Positions 59,383 through 64,000 of a DNA stretch of 64,000 nucleotides are shown here, piece by piece. Within the stretch, counting starts at the first letter, position 1; every line of letters begins with the position of its first letter. The DNA comes from an uncultured Bacteroidales bacterium (GTDB lineage Bacteria > Bacteroidota > Bacteroidia > Bacteroidales > P3). The stretch covers positions 1-64,000 of the forward strand of contig ONGA01000005.1 of the NCBI GenBank assembly GCA_900317285.1, in the 5' to 3' direction. A program made the position numbers and the translations under genes. The notes under the pieces were generated by a model. The model ran no database searches. It was not told where the DNA came from and saw only the letters and a program-made list of their open reading frames with translations.

Positions 59383-62280
59383 ATGAGAAAAAGCGTTTTG
59401 TTTGCACTGCTGCTCCTCTTCATGGGCGGCACTGCCTTCGCCCAGCTCAACCTGGGTGCTGACAAACCGGCAAAAAAGAGCGACCTGAATGCCCAGGTGC
59501 CCCTGGACAAGAAAATCCGCTATGGCAAGCTCGAAAACGGTTTCACCTACTATGTCCGCAACAACAAGAAGCCGGAGAACATGATCCAGTTCCGCCTGGT
59601 CTCCAACGCCGGTTCCATCATGGAGCGCGACGACCAGCAGGGTCTCGCCCACTTCTGCGAGCACATGGCCTTCAACGGAATCAAGGGCTACCCCCACAAC
59701 ACCATGATCCAGAAACTTCAGGAACACGGTGTGGAATTCGGTCGTGACATCAACGCCTACACCTCCTTCGACCAGACCGTTTACTATGTCAACATGCCCG
59801 CCGACGACCCCGAGATGGTCAAGATGGGTATCGAGATCCTCGACGGCTGGGCTGGCAACATCCTCTTCGACCAGAAGGAGATTGAGAGCGAGCGCGGCGT
59901 CATCCACGAGGAGTGGCGCGGTGGCGTCGGCCACGGCGACCGTCTCCGCAAGAAGACCTGGCCCATCATGCTCAAAGGCTCTCTCTACGCCGACCGCCTC
60001 CCCATCGGTAAGGAAGAGGTTATCATGAACTTCGAGCGCCAGAGCATCGTCGACTTCTTCAACGACTGGTACCGTCCCGACCTCCAGGCCATCGTCATCG
60101 TTGGTGACATGGACAACTACGAGTATGCAGGCAAAAAAGGCGCCATCGCCATGGAGCAGAAAGTCAAAGACGTCTTCAGCAGCCATCAGGTCATCGGCAA
60201 AGAGAAACTGCCCCGCCTCTCCTACCAGATTCCCGACAACAAGGAACCCCTCATCTGCATCGCCACCGACAAGGAGGCCACCAGCACCTCTCTCGCCCTC
60301 TACTGGAAACACAAAAAGAGTCCCAACGGCACCATCGGCGCCTACCGCCAGGGCATCGTCCGCAGCCTCATCAGCATGATGATCAACGAGCGCTTCAGCG
60401 AACTCTGCCAAAAGCCCACCGCCCCCATGATGTATGCCGGTGGCGGCTACAGCGGATTCCTCGGCCGTGAAATCGACGTCTTCGCCGTCAGCGCCTCCCC
60501 CAAAGAGAACCGCATCAACGAGACCGCCGAGCTCCTCCTCAAGGTCATGAAACAGATCGACGACCACGGCTTCCTGCAGGCCGAACTAGACCGCCAGAAA
60601 GAAGACCTCCTCTCCACCTACACCAAACTCGCCAAGGAAGAGAACAAGACCCAGACCAACTCCCTCGCCGACGAATACACCGACCACTACCTCGAGAACT
60701 CCCCCTGCCCCGGCATCCGTCAGGAGTGGAAATACGCCAAGGAATTCATGCCTGAAATCACCCTCGAAGAGTGCAACGCCATGGTCAAGACCTGGATTAC
60801 CGACGAGAACCTGATTTTCTACCTCACCGCCCCCGAGAAGGAAGGCTTCAAGGTCACCACCGAGAAAGAGGCCCTCAACATCATCGCCAACAGCAAGAAC
60901 GTCGTCACCGAGCCCTGGGTCGACAACTTCAAAGACGAGCCCCTCTTCAGCGAGCAGCTCAACGAAGTCACCCCCAAGGTCACCAACAGCAACAAGGTGC
61001 TCGACTACACCGAGTACACCTGTCCCAACGGCGTCCGCTTCATCGTCAAGAAAACCGACTACAAGGCTGACGAAATCCAGATTTCCTCCTTCGCCTTCGG
61101 CGGCACCTCCCTCTACAACGACAAGGACGCCTACCAGGCCCAGAACGCTGACGGCTTCATCGACGCAGGCGGTATCGCCAACTTCAGCGCCACCCAGCTC
61201 AGCAAGAAGCTCAAAGGCATGAACCTCAGCATCAGCCCCTACATCAGCGACGAAACCCAGGGCTTCTCTGGCAACTGCTCACCCAAGGACCTCGAGACCA
61301 CCCTCCAGCTCATCAACCTCTACTACACCGCTCCCCGCAAGGACCAGGAAGCTTATGAGCGCAACATCGAGAACACCGTCCAGCAGATCAAATTCGTCCA
61401 GGACAACCCCCAGGTCGCTTTCAGCCTGAAATACTACCAGACCGCCTACCCCAACGACAAACGCCGCGTCCTCATCCCCACCGAGGAGCAAGTCCGCAGC
61501 CTCGACCTCGAAAAGATGTACACCATCTACCGTGAGCGCTTCAACGACGCCTCCGCCCAGACCTTCTTCTTCGTCGGCAACGTCAGCGACGACGACATCA
61601 AGCTCATCGCCAAATACCTCAACAACCTCCCCGTCAACGGCAAGCAGAAGAATGAGAAATTCATCAACCGCAACCCCGAATTCGCCAAAGGCATCCAGCA
61701 CGCTGAGGCCGTCAAGGGCATCGAGAAACAGGGCATGCTCATCGTCACCGGTCAGATGAACGTCAACGCCAACGAACTTGACCCCCAGACCCGTATCGCT
61801 CTCCAGGAATTCGGCGATGCCCTCGGCATCACCACCCTCGAGATCATCCGCGAGAAGAACGGCGACGCCTACAGCCCCTCCGCCAGTGTCAGCTATGAAC
61901 TCATGCCCGAAGGCCAGGTCAGCTGGATGTTCTACATCGGCTGCGACCCCGAGAAAGCACAGAAAATCGAGAAAGACTGCATCAAGATCATGAAGCAGTA
62001 CATGAAGAAAGGCTGCGACAAGAAGACACTCAGCAAAGTCCAGGAGCAGATGATTGTCAACCGCGGCAAAGCTCGCCAGAACAACGGCTTCTGGATGGGC
62101 CAGATCCAGGGCAGCTACATGTACAACGAGAGCCGCGACTACGTCGAGCAGTACAACGAGATGGTCAAAAATGTCACCCCCAAAGACATCAAAGCCCTCG
62201 CCAAGAAGTATGTCAACCTCGACAACTACATCGTCGTCACCCTTCGTCCCGAAGACGGTGCCGTCGGAACCGCCGACTGA
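59383..62280 (+). CDS. M16 (insulinase/pitrilysin-family) peptidase, copy 1
   Basis: A 965-residue exported zinc peptidase with signal peptide (ending TAFAQ), two homologous M16 halves and the inverted zinc motif HFCEH (H90, E93, H94) in LAHFCEHMAFNG. A distal Glu lies in the conserved ESERGVIHEEWR block about 75 residues on. The second half (from about 540) carries the R/Y motif role but no HxxEH. It likely degrades peptides in the periplasm. It lies 28 bases after the HTH gene and ends at a strong terminator. A second, near-identical copy begins at 62665. Confidence 0.9.
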   Translation: MRKSVLFALLLLFMGGTAFAQLNLGADKPAKKSDLNAQVPLDKKIRYGKLENGFTYYVRNNKKPENMIQFRLVSNAGSIMERDDQQGLAHFCEHMAFNGIKGYPHNTMIQKLQEHGVEFGRDINAYTSFDQTVYYVNMPADDPEMVKMGIEILDGWAGNILFDQKEIESERGVIHEEWRGGVGHGDRLRKKTWPIMLKGSLYADRLPIGKEEVIMNFERQSIVDFFNDWYRPDLQAIVIVGDMDNYEYAGKKGAIAMEQKVKDVFSSHQVIGKEKLPRLSYQIPDNKEPLICIATDKEATSTSLALYWKHKKSPNGTIGAYRQGIVRSLISMMINERFSELCQKPTAPMMYAGGGYSGFLGREIDVFAVSASPKENRINETAELLLKVMKQIDDHGFLQAELDRQKEDLLSTYTKLAKEENKTQTNSLADEYTDHYLENSPCPGIRQEWKYAKEFMPEITLEECNAMVKTWITDENLIFYLTAPEKEGFKVTTEKEALNIIANSKNVVTEPWVDNFKDEPLFSEQLNEVTPKVTNSNKVLDYTEYTCPNGVRFIVKKTDYKADEIQISSFAFGGTSLYNDKDAYQAQNADGFIDAGGIANFSATQLSKKLKGMNLSISPYISDETQGFSGNCSPKDLETTLQLINLYYTAPRKDQEAYERNIENTVQQIKFVQDNPQVAFSLKYYQTAYPNDKRRVLIPTEEQVRSLDLEKMYTIYRERFNDASAQTFFFVGNVSDDDIKLIAKYLNNLPVNGKQKNEKFINRNPEFAKGIQHAEAVKGIEKQGMLIVTGQMNVNANELDPQTRIALQEFGDALGITTLEIIREKNGDAYSPSASVSYELMPEGQVSWMFYIGCDPEKAQKIEKDCIKIMKQYMKKGCDKKTLSKVQEQMIVNRGKARQNNGFWMGQIQGSYMYNESRDYVEQYNEMVKNVTPKDIKALAKKYVNLDNYIVVTLRPEDGAVGTAD

Positions 62281-62306
62281 TTCCAGTCGAAATAAGCAAC
62301 CCTTCG

Positions 62307-62345
62307 CAGGGGCCCGCAGCATGCTGCGGGCCCCTGCTCTTTTTA
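62307..62345 (+). terminator. Rho-independent terminator after M16 copy 1
   Basis: A perfect 30-base palindrome, arms CAGGGGCCCGCAGCA / TGCTGCGGGCCCCTG (62307-62336), is followed by CTCTTTTTA. Confidence 0.9.
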
Positions 62346-62439
62346 TTGGGGACATATTGAAATAAATCCACCTCGACATCACCCTCCGTCGAGCTCCGCC
62401 CATCCCTCTGGCACCACAAGTGCCAACCTCAGTCACTTT

Positions 62440-62614
62440 TAATGTTTTACAATTAATTTTTATCGAAAGACGATAATTTTTTTTCGTTTTTCATTAAAAA
62501 AATTTTGTCGAATTAAAAATTAGTTGTACTTTTGCAGTCGAGAAAAGACAAGAAGAAAACACAACACATGAGGTCACAATCAACAGGTTAATAACACTTT
62601 ACACAATTCTTATC
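62440..62614 (+). pseudogene. Copy 2 of the promoter with truncated DUF2975 remnant
   Basis: The segment repeats 58341-58520 including the promoter and then an ATG at 62568 aligned to the DUF2975 start. Small deletions shift the frame, so only seven codons precede a TAA, while ATCAACAGGTTA and ACACTTTACACAATT remain recognisable. At about 62614-62618 the sequence jumps to what corresponds to 59334, just after the HTH gene. DUF2975 and the regulator are therefore missing from this copy. Together with the terminator this accounts for most of 62281-62664. Confidence 0.75.
62504..62534 (+). promoter_or_regulatory. Promoter of M16 copy 2
   Basis: TTTG (62504-62507) and TACTTTTG (62527-62534), spacing 19, fit the consensus fully, better than the parent copy at 58404-58434. 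With the DUF2975 and HTH genes lost, it now drives the M16 gene directly. Confidence 0.75.
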
Positions 62615-62664
62615 GAAGAATACAATAATTCAATAAATTAATTAACACCTTAAACACTAAAAAA

Positions 62665-64000
62665 ATGAAAAAAAGCGTTTTGTTTGCGCTGCTGCTCCTC
62701 TTCATGGGCGGCACTGCCTTCGCCCAGCTCAACCTGGGTGCTGACAAACCGGCAAAAAAGAGCGACCTGAATGCCCAGGTGCCGCTGGACAAGAAAATCC
62801 GCTACGGCAAGCTCGAAAACGGTTTCACCTACTATGTCCGCAACAACAAGAAGCCGGAGAACATGATCCAGTTCCGCCTGGTCTCCAACGCTGGTTCCAT
62901 CATGGAGCGCGACGACCAGCAGGGTCTCGCCCACTTCTGCGAGCACATGGCCTTCAACGGAATCAAGGGCTACCCCGGCAACGCTATGATTGACAAGCTG
63001 CAGAAGCACGGTGTGGAGTTCGGCCGCGACATCAACGCCTACACGTGGTTCGACCAGACCGTCTACCATGTCAACATGCCCGCCGACGACCCCGAAATGG
63101 TCAAAATGGGTATCGAGATCCTCGACGGCTGGGCCGGCAACATCCTCTTCGACCAGAAGGAGATTGAGGAAGAGCGCGGCGTCATCCACGAGGAGTGGCG
63201 CGGTGGCGTCGGCCATGGCGACCGTCTCCGCAAGAAAACCTGGCCCATCATGCTCAAAGGCTCCCTCTACGCCGACCGTCTTCCAATCGGCAAGGAAGAG
63301 GTTATCATGAACTTCGAGCGCCAGAGCATCGTCGACTTCTTCAACGACTGGTACCGTCCCGACCTCCAGGCCATCGTCATCGTTGGCGACATGGACAACT
63401 ACGAGTATGCAGGCAAGAAAGGTGCCGCCGCCATGGAGCAAAAAGTCAAAGACGTCTTCAGCAGCCACAAGTTCCTCGGCAAGGAGAAACTGCCCCGTCA
63501 GAGCTATGCCATCCCCGACAACAAGGAACCCCTCATCTGCATCGCCACCGACAAGGAGGCCACCAGCACCTCTCTCACATTCAACTGGAAACACAAGAAG
63601 AGCCCCAACGGCACCATCGGCGCCTACCGCCAAAGCATCGTTCGCAGCCTCATCAGCATGATGATCAACGAGCGCTTCAGCGAACTCTGCCAGAAGCCCA
63701 CTGCCCCCATGATGCATGCCGGTGGCGGCTACGGTGGATTCCTCGGCCGCGAAATCGACGTCTTCACCCTCAACGCTTCCCCCAAGGAGAACCGCATCGA
63801 AGAGACCGCGGAACTGCTTTTCAAAACCGTCAAGCAGATGACTGACCACGGCTTCCTCCAGGCCGAACTCGACCGCCAGAAAGAGGAGCTCCTCGACATC
63901 TACACCAAACAGGCCAAGGAAGAGAACAAGACCCAGACCAACAGCCTCGCCGACGAGTACACCGACCACTATCTTAAGAACGACCCCTGCCCCGGTATCA
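62665..64000 (+). CDS. M16 peptidase, copy 2 (partial)
   Basis: An open frame of 445 codons runs from the ATG at 62665 off the right edge. It starts with the same signal peptide as copy 1 (second residue Lys, not Arg) and keeps HFCEH at residues 90-94 and the EEERGVIHEEWR block. Differences cluster in patches, for example GYPGNAMIDKLQKHG for GYPHNTMIQKLQEHG, AYTWFDQ for AYTSFDQ, and VDVFTLNA-like FTLNASP for FAVSASP. These lie near the substrate channel of the N-terminal half, so specificity may differ. It is a tandem duplicate of the gene at 59383. Confidence 0.9.
   Translation, partial: MKKSVLFALLLLFMGGTAFAQLNLGADKPAKKSDLNAQVPLDKKIRYGKLENGFTYYVRNNKKPENMIQFRLVSNAGSIMERDDQQGLAHFCEHMAFNGIKGYPGNAMIDKLQKHGVEFGRDINAYTWFDQTVYHVNMPADDPEMVKMGIEILDGWAGNILFDQKEIEEERGVIHEEWRGGVGHGDRLRKKTWPIMLKGSLYADRLPIGKEEVIMNFERQSIVDFFNDWYRPDLQAIVIVGDMDNYEYAGKKGAAAMEQKVKDVFSSHKFLGKEKLPRQSYAIPDNKEPLICIATDKEATSTSLTFNWKHKKSPNGTIGAYRQSIVRSLISMMINERFSELCQKPTAPMMHAGGGYGGFLGREIDVFTLNASPKENRIEETAELLFKTVKQMTDHGFLQAELDRQKEELLDIYTKQAKEENKTQTNSLADEYTDHYLKNDPCPGI

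Noticed and set aside
62307..62336. Inverted repeat as a transposon end or recombination site
   Set aside because: A perfect stem directly after a stop codon and followed by T residues is fully explained as a terminator; no transposase gene is near.

Overview
The window looks like a chromosomal segment of a fairly G+C-rich member of the order Bacteroidales. The signs are promoters of the Bacteroidetes type (TTTG, about 19-21 bp, TAnnTTTG), almost no Shine-Dalgarno sequences, lipoproteins with typical lipoboxes, a TamL-type lipoprotein OMP85, a C25 peptidase with a type IX secretion sorting domain, and lineage-restricted families (DUF4293, DUF1599, DUF6266-like start, PurF homologue beginning MSGFFG). 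No rRNA, tRNA, CRISPR array or insertion sequence was seen.

Layout. 1-1200: start of a DUF6266-like gene, a lipoprotein gene and a truncated four-helix-bundle gene with a coding minisatellite. 1200-7000: a Wzx-like flippase, then a plus-strand run of a GH20-like lipoprotein with a degenerate active site, HydE, a small Cys-rich lipoprotein, a PflX-like radical SAM protein and an IPExxxVDY-like protein. 7000-17100: PepD, a large periplasmic repeat protein, a PurF-like protein lacking the nucleophilic cysteine, a MauE-thioredoxin fusion with two small Cys-rich lipoproteins, FtsK and a secreted DUF4412-like protein. 17200-22800: a 7TM-HD c-di-AMP phosphodiesterase, a YfhO-like protein and a glycosyltransferase.

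22787-29391 (minus strand) is the most distinctive block: seven tightly packed genes, more A+T rich than their surroundings. They encode a small membrane protein, an IspD-like cytidylyltransferase, a PEP mutase with an N-terminal nucleotidyltransferase domain, phosphonopyruvate decarboxylase, a phosphonoacetaldehyde-reductase-type alcohol dehydrogenase, a LicD-family transferase and a CgeB-like glycosyltransferase. Together they predict synthesis, CMP activation and transfer of 2-hydroxyethylphosphonate onto a surface glycan.

29500-45800: a MORN-like protein, a possible minus-strand small RNA, MtaB, ProS, a secreted probable beta-barrel, KdtA/WaaA, TamL, an EamA transporter, lipoproteins, a phosphodiesterase, a hydrogenase-associated-type HATPase, a WcaJ/WbaP-like sugar transferase and arginine decarboxylase. 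45800-56600 (minus strand): FKBP lipoprotein, C25/T9SS peptidase, RluA-family synthase, Psd, CdsA, FtsH, RsfS, TsaE, DUF4293, a DoxX-like protein and DUF1599. 56600-64000 (plus strand): FolP, the diadenylate cyclase CdaA, a DUF2975/XRE pair, and two near-identical M16 peptidases. The second peptidase carries a copied DUF2975 promoter and a remnant of that gene.

Two non-coding signals stand out. One is a dispersed intergenic repeat with an 11-bp period and a CATAGGAG-like core (12127-12196, 40462-40561, 53743-53829). The other is the segmental duplication at 58341-64000.
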